Source: Asparagopsis taxiformis | Taxonomy: Eukaryota > Rhodophyta > Florideophyceae > Bonnemaisoniales > Bonnemaisoniaceae | Length of the DNA stretch: 64,000 nucleotides | NCBI GenBank assembly: GCA_030407315.1 | Contig: JALQPE010000059.1 | Span: 62,001 to 126,000 of the forward strand | Direction: 5' to 3' | Shown: one piece after another, positions 55,177 through 64,000 of the stretch | How the letters are laid out: every line of letters starts with the position of its first letter | How positions within the stretch are numbered: the stretch's first letter is position 1 | Made by a program: the position numbers and the translations under genes | Notes under the pieces: model-generated | What the model was told of the DNA's origin: nothing | Seen by the model: only the letters and a program-made list of their open reading frames with translations | Database searches by the model: none

Positions 55177-56811
55177 TCAATAATTTTCATCAAACGCTCG
55201 TGAAATTCTACCGCCACTTTCCGAATCGACGATCTCACTCTCGTCCACCGGTCGCAACAAGTCCAAAGCCTTGAGACGTCTCTCCGCGTAATACTCCAAT
55301 GCATCCACGGACGATAATTGCCTCTGATAACTATCAATCGTTTCCTGCAAAATACGCTTCTCGCTCTCGACCAATCTCTGCGCCATGTCCCGTCGTGGAC
55401 CGCCATCATCGTGCTCATCAAACACCCATTCATACTCCTCCAACGCGTCCTCACAAGCGCCGATGATCAGATCGCATAGCATGGTTTCGTTCTCCAAACT
55501 GACGGGGAGCTGCATAAATTCCCATACATCGCTCCTGAAAACAGCCTCCAATAGAAACAAATCGCCGCCGCCGAGACAGAGCAGCCTTAGAAATGCATCC
55601 AGTCCTTCGGGAGCGTTCCATTTTCCATTCGCATCCGCCGACTCTAATTGAAACGTGCACGTAGTCTCCATTCCAATACCCTCCAGAATGTCACTCTTAT
55701 CCTCATAAAACCTATCCATCTGCGTCACCGAAAACGTCACTTCCACACAATCTGCGTCTTGACCCTCGACGACCAATCCCCTCTCAAGCAGCAAGTCCAA
55801 ATTTCGCAAACCGGGTCCGAATGAAATCGTAACCTCCTCACCAGCCCCCAGATCGCTCTCCAGGACCACATTCACCTTTTTCTTCGAGAACAGCGCACCA
55901 CCCGCAGCTGCCAGCTTTGCAGACGGCTTCTCCCCCGCAGAACAGGGCGTCAGTTGATGGAGAACCGGCGCCAGAACGAGAGGCTGACTGCTGCCAATTG
56001 CGACGCATCGCGAATCGACGATACCAACCGCCCATGCGTACTCGTCGAGCGAGAAGCTTGAAGACGGCCATTGCTGCGTATCGGTACTAAATATTTCGGC
56101 GTCTAATACCTCCCATTCATTGCGAATTCCCTCCTGCACATCGTGCGTCTTCGCAAGGATCGGCGATCCGCGCAGCATTTGCAGCTCTGCTTCGGTCCAT
56201 GTGCTGGTGACGTCCAATTCTCCAACACGCGGAAAGCTGGACAGAAGTGGTGCATATGCGGATTGCGCACCCTTCGATTTCTCGATGAGGAGAAATAGCG
56301 CGAGGACACTCTCGTTGCTCAGCGCTTTCGTGACCGAGGTCAATTGTGGATACTCGCTCGTCAGAAGCTTGAGGGCTGTCGCTGGGGTTAGCCAGGCAGT
56401 TTCTGGCAGTGTTACCAAAGTGGTGCCTTTGGAAACGGGCGATGCGGTGCCATTTGAAATGGTTAAACCACGATTGGATCGCGCATCCAATGGCGACAGA
56501 TTGAGCGCTGGATGCAGGGTGATGTCGTTCTGTTCAAGCCATGTTCTCTGCGCGGTGGAGGCGGAACATGTAATGTGCACGCGTGTGCTGCGCAGGCGAT
56601 GATTTAATGGTTGTCTGGCGGTTTTACAGAGCGCGCGGTTGGCATGGCGCGATTCGGATGGGACAAATGTTGATGGCACAAATGAAGCTAGGTGGTGGCA
56701 GCTTTTCATGGTCATGTGGAATCCACGCGAGTCGCGGTGGGCTTTGTTTACTTGTGATTGCGCTAGTGGTAAGAAACAGGGAGGGGGCGCGGCTTGAAGG
56801 TGTGATCTCAT
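55177..56811 (-). CDS. SET-domain lysine methyltransferase, RuBisCO-LSMT-like
   Basis: 544 residues. The N-terminus (about 1-90) is Ser/Arg/His-rich and resembles a plastid presequence; ATG 56715 (MTMKSCHHL) is an alternative start. The SET region is split as in RuBisCO LSMT/SETD3-type proteins: RGLTISNGTASPVSKGTTLVTLPE, LALFLLIEKSKG, SLDEYAWAVGIVDSRC, then GAGEEVTISFGPGLRNLDLLLERG. The family's usual NH dipeptide in the SAM pocket (DxxNH) is not apparent: the equivalent segment reads APVLHQLTPCSA. Activity may therefore be altered or lost, as in some plastid SET proteins. A RuBisCO-substrate-binding-like helical C-terminus follows. Confidence 0.75.
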   Translation of the reverse strand: MRSHLQAAPPPCFLPLAQSQVNKAHRDSRGFHMTMKSCHHLASFVPSTFVPSESRHANRALCKTARQPLNHRLRSTRVHITCSASTAQRTWLEQNDITLHPALNLSPLDARSNRGLTISNGTASPVSKGTTLVTLPETAWLTPATALKLLTSEYPQLTSVTKALSNESVLALFLLIEKSKGAQSAYAPLLSSFPRVGELDVTSTWTEAELQMLRGSPILAKTHDVQEGIRNEWEVLDAEIFSTDTQQWPSSSFSLDEYAWAVGIVDSRCVAIGSSQPLVLAPVLHQLTPCSAGEKPSAKLAAAGGALFSKKKVNVVLESDLGAGEEVTISFGPGLRNLDLLLERGLVVEGQDADCVEVTFSVTQMDRFYEDKSDILEGIGMETTCTFQLESADANGKWNAPEGLDAFLRLLCLGGGDLFLLEAVFRSDVWEFMQLPVSLENETMLCDLIIGACEDALEEYEWVFDEHDDGGPRRDMAQRLVESEKRILQETIDSYQRQLSSVDALEYYAERRLKALDLLRPVDESEIVDSESGGRISRAFDENY

Positions 56812-57012
56812 TCAAAGCTACATCTGTACCCGGTGCCGAAACGAGATTGTGAATTAGCATCACAAAATAATGGCACAAAAAAAACTGCGTAGACTCTGTC
56901 CACTGGTTGCTACCATCTACACTTGTATGCAGATTACATAGCGAACAATCGTTCGTCGACCGTCGTTGCTGCCATCATTCACGATTCGCAATCAATTCGC
57001 TGAACAATAGCA

Positions 57013-58112
57013 ATGATTAATCGCAGACTCTATCGCGCTCGCGAGCAAATGGCAACCAATCAGCAAATTGCTACGTCAATGCCGTTATTTCTTCTCCCAA
57101 ATAGTTCGTTAACACCTGCGCCATCAATGCGATCCTCCTCTTTTCGCCGCCCATCTGTGCCCCACCAGCGCGTGCCACCACTGTTTCGCCGCCAAGTAAT
57201 GTGCGCCGATTCGACCCGTCGCGTCGCCTGTGTCGTGCAGTATAACGGCGCCGCATTCCACGGCTGGGAGCGCAAGCCGGACGTACGAACCGTTCAGCAG
57301 GAGATTGAAGCGGCGATTTCAGCGCTCTGCAGGCAGCGTGTGCGCGTTCAGGCTGCCAGCAAGACAGATGCCGGTGCGCATGCAATTGGACAAGTTGTTC
57401 ATTTTGATCCCCCTGTTCAATTTGACAACGCCAGGTGAGTGGTTGTTTTCGCCGAGAGCTACAGTTCGGATGGTTTTGAGTCGGCGTCTGACCTTTCACC
57501 TTCGCTTTCTCATGCAGATCGTGGATCAGTTCGATTAATCGACGATTGCCGTCCGATGTGCTTGTTACAGACGCTGTCAGCGTACCGCACTGTTTTCATG
57601 CGCGCAAGTCGGCCTCATGGAGGAGATATCGCTACACGATATTCACAGACGCACAGCCGTCGGTGTTTCTGGCGCCGTTCACGTGGCACTATTACCAAAA
57701 GACGCTTGACGTCGAGCTGATGCATGCGGCGGCTGCGACGCTGCAGAGCAATACAGCGCGTGACTTGTCCGCATTTAGAAAGTCGCGCTCGGCGGCTTCG
57801 CATACGCAAATTGTTGTATATGCTATTTCGGTGCGAAGAAACAGGTGTGACGAGCGCTTTGTTGAAGTGGAAGTATGCGCAAACTGGTTTGTGTATGGTA
57901 TGATGCGACTCGTGGTTGCTGCACTTGTTCAAGTTGGCTGCGGTGCTCTATCTGTGGAACAATTCACTGCAATTGTAGACAGTGGAGGTCGCGATGGTGT
58001 CAAGTTCTCCGCGCCGGCTAATGGGTTGTGTCTTGTTCAAGTCGGCTACAGCGATGGGAACAGTCCGTTCGGTTGTGCAAGTCAAAGTAGCAATTTTTTA
58101 TTCCGAAAATAG
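57013..58112 (+). CDS. TruA-type tRNA pseudouridine synthase (two exons)
   Basis: Exon 1 is 57013-57434, the intron 57435-57517 (83 nt; GTGAGT donor, CTGAC, ATGCAG acceptor) and exon 2 57518-58112, joining in frame to 338 residues. The splice restores R-SWISSINRRLPSDV, the segment expected after FDNA in TruA. The catalytic Asp lies in SKTDAGAHA; the uridine pocket segments RRYRYTIF and FVYGMMRLVVAALVQVG are in exon 2. It isomerises U38-40 in tRNA anticodon stems. The first 70 residues look like an organelle presequence. Ends 67 bases from copine, convergent. Confidence 0.93.
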
Positions 58113-58179
58113 TTTGTTTGTACACATCTTGAGAGCAAGACAAGAATACTCGCGATTGTCATGGCAGCAAAAGTTTCCT

Positions 58180-60333
58180 CTACTGTTGTGGTGGATATTG
58201 TTGTCCATAGTACGATTGCTGCTGCGGAGGGATGCCCGGCTGTTGATATTGGTTTTGAACATGCTGGCCTCCTTGATTATAGTTTGCAGGATATGTCTGT
58301 GACTGTTCATACATGCCCGGGTATTGCGATTGCTGTGCCGGGATGGAATACTGCTGCATGTTGGGCGCTGTGGAATGCGTGCCCACATTAGGCATTGTAT
58401 GACTGACGCCGGAGGCGGACGAGTTGGAGTGCATGAGCGCTCTACCAGGCAGGAAGGGACCGTGCGATGCTGAACCCTGTCCGCCGGACGTCCTTCGCTG
58501 AAGCTGCATTGCAGGCGCAATGTCTCCCGGTCTAATGCCTTTGCTTCTCATGTACGACACCAGCTGTTCGGGAATTTCATCGAGCACTTCTTTCGCTAAT
58601 TGCGCCGGATTGTACCGATGCTGGTGGAAGGGCACAAATTGAACGATGTCGCGAGCACACGGTCGTCCATCTGTGGAGCACAATGGCTCATCGTCACCGT
58701 CCAAGCGTTCCAGCTGTACAAAGCGAGAGTTGCCTACACCGACAATAACAATTGAAAGAGGAAGCTCGGCTGCGGCGCAGATCAGATTGGCTACGTTTTC
58801 AAAGTCGGAAAAGTCCCCATCGGTCACAAGCAACAACACGGTGTACACTGTGCCCATACTGCGTCCATTGTCTGCCTTTGTCATCTCTATGGCATGGCTA
58901 ATTACGGGTCCGTAATGGCATGGTTCGTAGGGTCCAACATTGTCCAACGCTGTATAGTACATTTCGATTACGCCCTCTATGCCGTTACAGACGGGTTGAG
59001 TGATTTCGCCGGTGAGCGCGAAACAATGAGATGTTTCTTGATAGCTTGGCGGAAGCGCGGCACCAAAGCCAAAGGCCGGGAAAGTTTTGGTAGTATCGTA
59101 GGCGGCGAGAACGTTTCCGACTTCACGCAGGGCAATGACATATTCATTAGGCGAATGTCTATTGTTGTAATGCAAAGAAGTCGGGTCTGCGGGGTTTCCA
59201 TTGGTTGCGGACATATCCACAGCGATGATGGTGTTGACCACTGTGCCGCTACGAATGTAGTCGAGGAAGGAGAAGGGGACGGAAATGTCACACTTTTTGA
59301 CGTGAACCACACCAGATTCCACTACGGCTCCGCTTGACTTTCTCTTATGGAGCGGAAACTTGGCAACGGGTGCATTGGCAAGTGCGGCTCGCGCGGTTTT
59401 CAAGGAGAATGTTGCGCTACCATTATAATAATGGTTACCTCTGCGGTCGTAATCCATAAATTGAATATTGAGTTGACGGTCCATATCACTATTGACAAGC
59501 TTGGCGAGCGACTTGGTGGTCGGCTTGAAAGTCATTACCTGACTGCTACTCTGACTCTGCAAGACCTCTGAATACACGACGGGGCTGAACTGTGCATCAT
59601 TTCTATTTGCGCGATTCAAAACGTAGAAGGGCCTTCGGTTCCTCTTCAAGCCGCTGACGGCAAACTGGAGGGTTACACTGTCACCCAAGTCACCCTTTTC
59701 CTCCTCACCGCGAATGGTGAGGGTGCCGGTCTTGGTGCCGGGGCGCACGCGTTTGTTGTTAATTTGGGTGACGAGGAGTTGATTATCAGCGAGCACAATC
59801 TGGGCAACGGTGCACCTGACCTCACCGATGTAATCCTGCTTGCTCAAGTCATCATCCTTGGTGTCCCTGTCATAAATACCGAAGCGGAGGACTGAATTGC
59901 TGCCAAAGCTGTAATCTATGGAGAATGTAGTGCTCCACTTGGGGTTGAGATTGTTGTACACGGTTTCAGTTTGTCCGATACGCACCCACTCGTCAATCGA
60001 GGTTGGGGAGTCGGCACGACGATAGAGCACGAGAAAGGGGTCGCTTTTTCCGCGCGTGTCCATGTTGGGCAGATTTGCGGCCTCCATCTGCAGGGTGATG
60101 CGCATGGGGCGTTCGGCGTCGTCATCGGTGGTCGGGGGGGATCCGAGGGCGGCGCCCAGACCGCCCGGAAGCGAGTCGAAAGAGGCCTGCTGCATGGGCG
60201 ACGGCGAAACTGCAGACTGCGAGGCGGTTGGCGCCACTGCAGAAGCGTCGGGGTTGGTCGTCTGCGGGGTCGAGCGACGGTGGAAAATAGCGGACGAGTT
60301 GGCACGTAACTGCTGCCAGGCTATGGGTCCCAT
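58180..60333 (-). CDS. Copine (C2-C2-vWA calcium/phospholipid-binding protein)
   Basis: 717 residues. A Ser/Pro-rich N-terminus is followed by C2A (about 75-200; SDPFLVLY, IYDRDTKDDDLSKQDYIGE), C2B (about 205-355, less conserved acidic residues) and the copine vWA domain (about 360-590). The MIDAS segment reads DMSATNGNP, followed by SLHY, and copine landmarks FPAFGFGAALP and LLLVTDGDFSD are present. A Gln/Tyr/Pro-rich low-complexity tail follows (QQQSYYGQQYPPQQ at the end). Copines move to membranes on calcium signals. ATG 60333 confirmed. Confidence 0.93.
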   Translation of the reverse strand: MGPIAWQQLRANSSAIFHRRSTPQTTNPDASAVAPTASQSAVSPSPMQQASFDSLPGGLGAALGSPPTTDDDAERPMRITLQMEAANLPNMDTRGKSDPFLVLYRRADSPTSIDEWVRIGQTETVYNNLNPKWSTTFSIDYSFGSNSVLRFGIYDRDTKDDDLSKQDYIGEVRCTVAQIVLADNQLLVTQINNKRVRPGTKTGTLTIRGEEEKGDLGDSVTLQFAVSGLKRNRRPFYVLNRANRNDAQFSPVVYSEVLQSQSSSQVMTFKPTTKSLAKLVNSDMDRQLNIQFMDYDRRGNHYYNGSATFSLKTARAALANAPVAKFPLHKRKSSGAVVESGVVHVKKCDISVPFSFLDYIRSGTVVNTIIAVDMSATNGNPADPTSLHYNNRHSPNEYVIALREVGNVLAAYDTTKTFPAFGFGAALPPSYQETSHCFALTGEITQPVCNGIEGVIEMYYTALDNVGPYEPCHYGPVISHAIEMTKADNGRSMGTVYTVLLLVTDGDFSDFENVANLICAAAELPLSIVIVGVGNSRFVQLERLDGDDEPLCSTDGRPCARDIVQFVPFHQHRYNPAQLAKEVLDEIPEQLVSYMRSKGIRPGDIAPAMQLQRRTSGGQGSASHGPFLPGRALMHSNSSASGVSHTMPNVGTHSTAPNMQQYSIPAQQSQYPGMYEQSQTYPANYNQGGQHVQNQYQQPGIPPQQQSYYGQQYPPQQ

Positions 60334-60668
60334 TGGTGGCTAGGGTTGTGAAGGAGGAAGGGCTATGGTAAGCGTGGCGTTGCTCAAGGACGTCGCTTGG
60401 GATAGAGATGGTGAGGTACTGTGTGGAGGTTGCGTTTGAAATTTGTTTGAAAAGTATAAAATATTTTATTCTAGAAAGTTTGCGCATTGCTGCCTTTGCC
60501 ACGCGCGCGGTAACACTCAGTTGTAAGGTACATAACGTACATTGTTGCCGCTTCGAGTCTCATCAAGAGCGCCAGTCATCCCAATGCGCAACTGCGCATC
60601 GATAAAATACAACGCTTGTTAGTTTTGTTACACAGCCGCATGTTGCCACCAGCTGATGACGCGACGCA
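60334..60668. other. Intergenic region, copine / TMEM230
   Basis: 335 bases, same-strand spacing between the copine start and the TMEM230 stop. No ORF or RNA gene supported. Confidence 0.5.
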
Positions 60669-61081
60669 TTACTTACTCTGAGAGATGTGAAATCCAGGCG
60701 TGCCACGCATGGCGTGGAACAAATTGAACGCCAGATAACTGCCCGGTAGAAACGCCACTCCGCCCACCGCCACAAACGCAATCGACGTGCTCCGGTCTCG
60801 GTCCCAGAAATGTAGAAACCCGAGCAGCAGGAATGCAACACCGAATCCAAACAGGAAAAGCATCACCACGACCGTTCGCCACGGGAACGACGTACGCTCT
60901 TCGCCGCCTGGTCCGCGCCGAAACAATTCGACATCGCTGAAACGACTGGTAGAAGTATCATACAACTCGGCCGGAATCACGTCCTACGAACAAACCAGCG
61001 TCCACGTCAGTGCTCAAATCGACGCGTCGCGCACACAAATCATAAACAATCACTCACATCTCTGTACGGATCCGACGCCAT
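60669..61081 (-). CDS. TMEM230: TMEM230-like membrane protein (two exons)
   Basis: The open frame begins at a GTG, so a 5' exon is needed. Exon 1 is 61081-61058 (ATG plus seven codons, MASDPYRD), the intron 60984-61057 (74 nt; GTGAGT, CTGAC, TTCGTAG) and exon 2 60983-60669. The product is 112 residues with two transmembrane segments: TVVVMLFLFGFGVAFLLLGFLHF, and SIAFVAVGGVAFLPGSYLAFNLF carrying the family's G.....PGSY motif, then RGTPGF. TMEM230-type proteins reside on endosomal/secretory vesicles. Divergent from SSL1 with 244 bases between starts. Confidence 0.85.
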
Positions 61082-61325
61082 CCTGCTTGCGCGCGGATTG
61101 TCTCCCGAACGGTCACTGCGTCCGCGCATCGAGAAACTCACTTGCCGCGGCCAACAGCACCAGCCAGCGGATGCAATCGCCGTCTGCACGCATAAAACGG
61201 CACGCGCTGTACATTTGTCCAACCGGCCAGCAATGATCACAGCGCATTTAATTTCACACAAATTTCATCGTCGCGCCCCTCAATTCACGTCCGTCATTTC
61301 CCCAGCTCAGCCGTATTCCCGCCGC

Positions 61326-62600
61326 ATGGCGTCGCGCAAGCAGCACACCTGGCGCCAGGACGTCGACAAGGACGACGACGACCACACCAAGGCCAAGGAC
61401 GGCTATGCGTGGGAGTCGAGTCGCGTGCGTTCCTGGGACCAGATCGAAGAGGATCCCGAAACCGGCCGCCTCAAATCCTTCCAGCGAGAGAAGCAGATCG
61501 CGCGCAAACGTCGTCGCGATGATGGTTTACGCGGCGTTCGTCGAGGCATCATTCGCTTCTGCGTGCTCCTCGTCGATCTGTCCCAATCGGTGCGCGACAC
61601 CGATCTTAAACCGTCGCGATTGGAGATGATCTGCGATGCACTGCTCGTGTTCAGTCGTCAGTTTTTCGATCAAAACCCCATCTCACAGCTTAGTATTGTC
61701 GCTACACGCGATGGACAGGCGATGAAGATGTCAAACTTCTCCTCTAATCAGAAGTACCACGATGAAGCCGTGCACAAACTCGTCAGACTCGGCCCGCATG
61801 GATATCCCTCGCTGCAAAATGCTCTCAATGTCGCCAGGAAAACTCTCGCAGCAGTCCCGCCGTATGGCATGCGCGAAGTCATTGTTTCGTACGGTTCGCT
61901 TTCTACGTGCGATCCGGGCGATATTCATACCACTATCGACGCGCTGGCCGCAGACAAAATTCGTTGCTCCGTTGTCGGTTTGGCCGCAGAGCTACATATT
62001 CTGCAGGTTATCGCAAAGAAAACTTGCGGGTCATATGCTATTGCTTCGTCTGAAGATCATTTTCAAGACTTGTTGCTCTCGCATGTGGTGCCGCCACCTA
62101 CGACAACCAGACAGGTTGCCGCCTCTCTTATCAGAATGGGTTATCCCATGTTACAGCGCTTACAAAATCCAGAACAATACTTTGATAATCCTAGTTTGCG
62201 AGGTACCTTTGGCTATCGTTGCCCGCGCTGCTCCGCATGGCTTAGTGAGATGCCGTCCGAGTGTACTCTCTGTGGCCTCACGTTGGTCTCTAGTCCACAT
62301 CTTGCCAGGTCGTATCATCATTTATTCCCTGTGCCCAAGTATATTGCACTTGACGCCGATTCAGACGCCACCGTCAAATCGCAAACCGATTTGGCTTTTC
62401 TTCAAACGCCACGTGCGCAACAGTTAGCTCTTTCTAAAGCACTGCGGTGTACAGGCTGTGCGCACATTCTTAACAAAGAAACTGCATTGCGACTCATATG
62501 TCCTAGTTGCCAGAACGCCTTCTGTGTTGACTGTGATTCTTTCGTCCACGATTCCCTGCATCATTGTCCAGGCTGCAGCTCTGCCAAAACAGACAGATAG
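61326..62600 (+). CDS. SSL1: TFIIH subunit SSL1/p44 (GTF2H2)
   Basis: 424 residues from ATG 61326; the frame is open to ATG 61098 but the added part is not conserved and overlaps the divergent promoter. A basic N-terminus (ARKRRRDDGLRGVRRGIIRF) leads into a vWA domain (about 75-250; LLVDLSQSVRDTDLKPSR). The C-terminus holds C4-type zinc fingers: CPRC..CTLCGL and a RING-like CTGC..CPSC..CVDCD..CPGC. SSL1 activates the XPD helicase within TFIIH for nucleotide-excision repair and transcription. Convergent with the kinase gene, 122 bases apart. Confidence 0.94.
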   Translation: MASRKQHTWRQDVDKDDDDHTKAKDGYAWESSRVRSWDQIEEDPETGRLKSFQREKQIARKRRRDDGLRGVRRGIIRFCVLLVDLSQSVRDTDLKPSRLEMICDALLVFSRQFFDQNPISQLSIVATRDGQAMKMSNFSSNQKYHDEAVHKLVRLGPHGYPSLQNALNVARKTLAAVPPYGMREVIVSYGSLSTCDPGDIHTTIDALAADKIRCSVVGLAAELHILQVIAKKTCGSYAIASSEDHFQDLLLSHVVPPPTTTRQVAASLIRMGYPMLQRLQNPEQYFDNPSLRGTFGYRCPRCSAWLSEMPSECTLCGLTLVSSPHLARSYHHLFPVPKYIALDADSDATVKSQTDLAFLQTPRAQQLALSKALRCTGCAHILNKETALRLICPSCQNAFCVDCDSFVHDSLHHCPGCSSAKTDR

Positions 62601-62722
62601 TAGCGCAAAGTTGTAGTTATCAGCTCAATTCTAACTTTCCCGCGCGTACTCGTATGTGCCATCGTTTGCCTCCGCCATAAACGTTCATTCTCCAGCGAAA
62701 TGGCATCTAACGATTTTACTCT

Positions 62723-64000
62723 CTAATTACTATCCATACGACCTACTGCCGCTGAAACTTGCTCAGTATTCGCAGGCACGTTCGGTGCAATGGGCGGCTT
62801 TTGCGCTACATCCTGCTTGCCGCCTGCCCGAATCATTTTGCTCTTCGACGCAATTACTGTAAGACCGCTGATACTGGAAAGTCGCCGGTCGAGGCGCGGC
62901 CCACCGTCCTGCGTCAGCCATGCATGCTGAAGCGCTTGTTCAGCTGTGGGTCGTCGCTTCGGGTCTACTTGCAACAGTTCTTTTAAGAATGCCTTGGCTC
63001 CATCTGATATCTCATTCCACCCGTCACCAACCATGCATGGACCTCTTGACAGACTGCGCATGTACTCGATGTCTGTTTTTCCCCAGAATGGGAACCTTCC
63101 AGAGAGCATAATCTATTCGAAGAGTAATATTCACAAATGACACAAACAAAAAATGCTGTTAGAACTCAACACTCTCTTCCTTGAGCAAAAGCATGTGGGA
63201 TGTGTATATATCTTACGTAGAGAACAACTCCACAGGCCCAAATGTCAACCGCAGGTCCATAGCCGCCCTTCCCAACTATTTCCGGAGCAATGTAGTATGA
63301 AGTGCCAACATGGGAAAGAAGCATGGATGTCTCCGAGCCCTCACCACCACCCAGGAAATTAGAAAGTCCAAAATCTGTCAACTTGACTTCAAGCGGCCAG
63401 TTTGTTCCGACGCAGAGGACATTCTCTGGTTTGATATCTCGATGAACAATGTTTCGAGAGTGGAGATACTCCACTCCCTGCAATATCTGTCGCATGATGT
63501 GCAGCGCTTTCTGCAACCGGCTCAACCAAAAGTGGAAAATGACGATGAACATACCTAGTCAGCACATAATAATGAAGCCCCGTTGGAAAGAGTTCGACAA
63601 TGAGAAGGCTGGCTCGACCCATATGCGACATACCTGTTCGGTGAAGAACTGAGAGGAAATGATCAAATCGAACAGCTCACCCCCCTTCATATATTCGCTG
63701 ACGATTGCTAGTTTATTGGCACTCTCGAAAACATCAAGAGTGCGAACAATGTTGTGATGCTGAACCGTTGTCATGATAGTCCTTTCGCGTTCAATAAACT
63801 TCTTCTGCTTTCTGTTGTTCGGGTTCTTCTGTATCACTTTGATGGCATATTGCTCACCGCTAATTTTGTCCGTTCCCAGAAAGACTTCTCCATATGAACC
63901 TTTTCCAAGTTGCCTACCAACTGTGTAAAAGTCCTCCAGAACACAGCTGGCTGATTTCAGAGCGGCAACCCAGATATCTAGTTCCATTTGACTGTCTGTG
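62723..64000 (-). CDS. CAMK-type Ser/Thr protein kinase, 5' end beyond the window
   Basis: Three exons in the window: >64000-63634, 63510-63217 and 63112-62723. Introns are 123 nt (GTATGT...TTGCAG) and 104 nt (GTAAGA...AATAG, CTAAC), both phase 0. The spliced kinase is complete: LGKGSYGEVFLG loop, AIK Lys, YMKGGELFD hinge, FTEQ joined to KALHIMRQIL, HRDIKPENVL, DFGLSNF, APE, and VVLY joined to IMLSGRFPFWG. The CAMK/CDPK-like C-lobe is followed by about 55 residues without EF-hands. The frame stays open 5' of ATG 63987, and WVAALKSAS resembles the last helix of a PH domain, so an N-terminal PH domain is possible. Confidence 0.9.

Overview
The window looks like a nuclear contig from a gene-dense, intron-poor photosynthetic eukaryote, most plausibly a red alga (inference). 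Host genes have eukaryotic informational and trafficking products: RAD51, cohesin SCC3, a SNU13-like U4 snRNP protein, TFIIH SSL1, Nup133, beta-adaptin, CSN8. They sit beside plastid-flavoured ones: a stand-alone ArgC with a presequence, an organellar ribosome recycling factor, a RuBisCO-methyltransferase-like SET protein and a GT61 glycosyltransferase. About 24 host genes lie between 18.7 kb and the right edge, on both strands, often 60-350 bases apart. Most are single-exon; six carry short spliceosomal introns (74-123 nt) with GTRAGT, GTACGT or GTATGT-type donors, a CTRAY branch-like motif and AG acceptors.

Left third (1-17742): two nested Ty3/Gypsy LTR retrotransposons. Element 1 (plus strand, strikingly CpG/GCGCGA-rich) runs from gag at 20 to a 3' LTR ending at 11458; its 5' LTR is off-window. 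It has gag with a CCHC knuckle, pol with protease, RT, RNase H, integrase and chromodomain, a repeat-rich spacer, then a 985-codon gene in ANTISENSE orientation between pol and the polypurine tract/3' LTR. Gag and pol are joined by a textbook -1 frameshift signal: heptamer GGGAAAC, 6-nt spacer, perfect 9-bp GC-rich hairpin. Element 2 (minus strand, not CpG-rich) has a 723-bp 5' LTR at 17020-17742, gag and pol, and is cut inside integrase at 11459 where element 1 begins. Element 1 therefore inserted into element 2, and the remainder of element 2 should lie left of position 1. Element 2 carries two in-frame TAA codons and appears dead; element 1 has one apparent frame break between RNase H and integrase.

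Middle and right (18.7-64 kb): GT61 glycosyltransferase, Pol5/MYBBP1A, SCC3/STAG, RPA-interacting protein, EDEM-type mannosidase, beta-hydroxyacid dehydrogenase, earless beta-adaptin, Dsc3-like ubiquitin-fold membrane protein, Nup133, TDP2, CRAL-TRIO protein, RAD51, prefoldin 5, RRF, RBM28/Nop4, CSN8, SNU13, AFG2/SPATA5, ArgC, an unknown polytopic membrane protein, SET-domain protein, TruA-type pseudouridine synthase, copine, TMEM230, SSL1 and a CAMK-type kinase cut by the right edge. Functional neighbours include ribosome-biogenesis factors (Pol5, Nop4, AFG2; SNU13 also acts in box C/D snoRNPs) and genome-maintenance factors (SCC3, RPAIN, TDP2, RAD51, SSL1), but they do not form operons.

The most notable items are the antisense gene inside element 1, the gag-pol frameshift signal (contrasted with a TGATG stop-restart overlap in element 2), the nested insertion, and several genes whose first exon is only 9 to 24 nt. 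Two first exons of 9 nt were reconstructed here by matching protein homology to splice signals.
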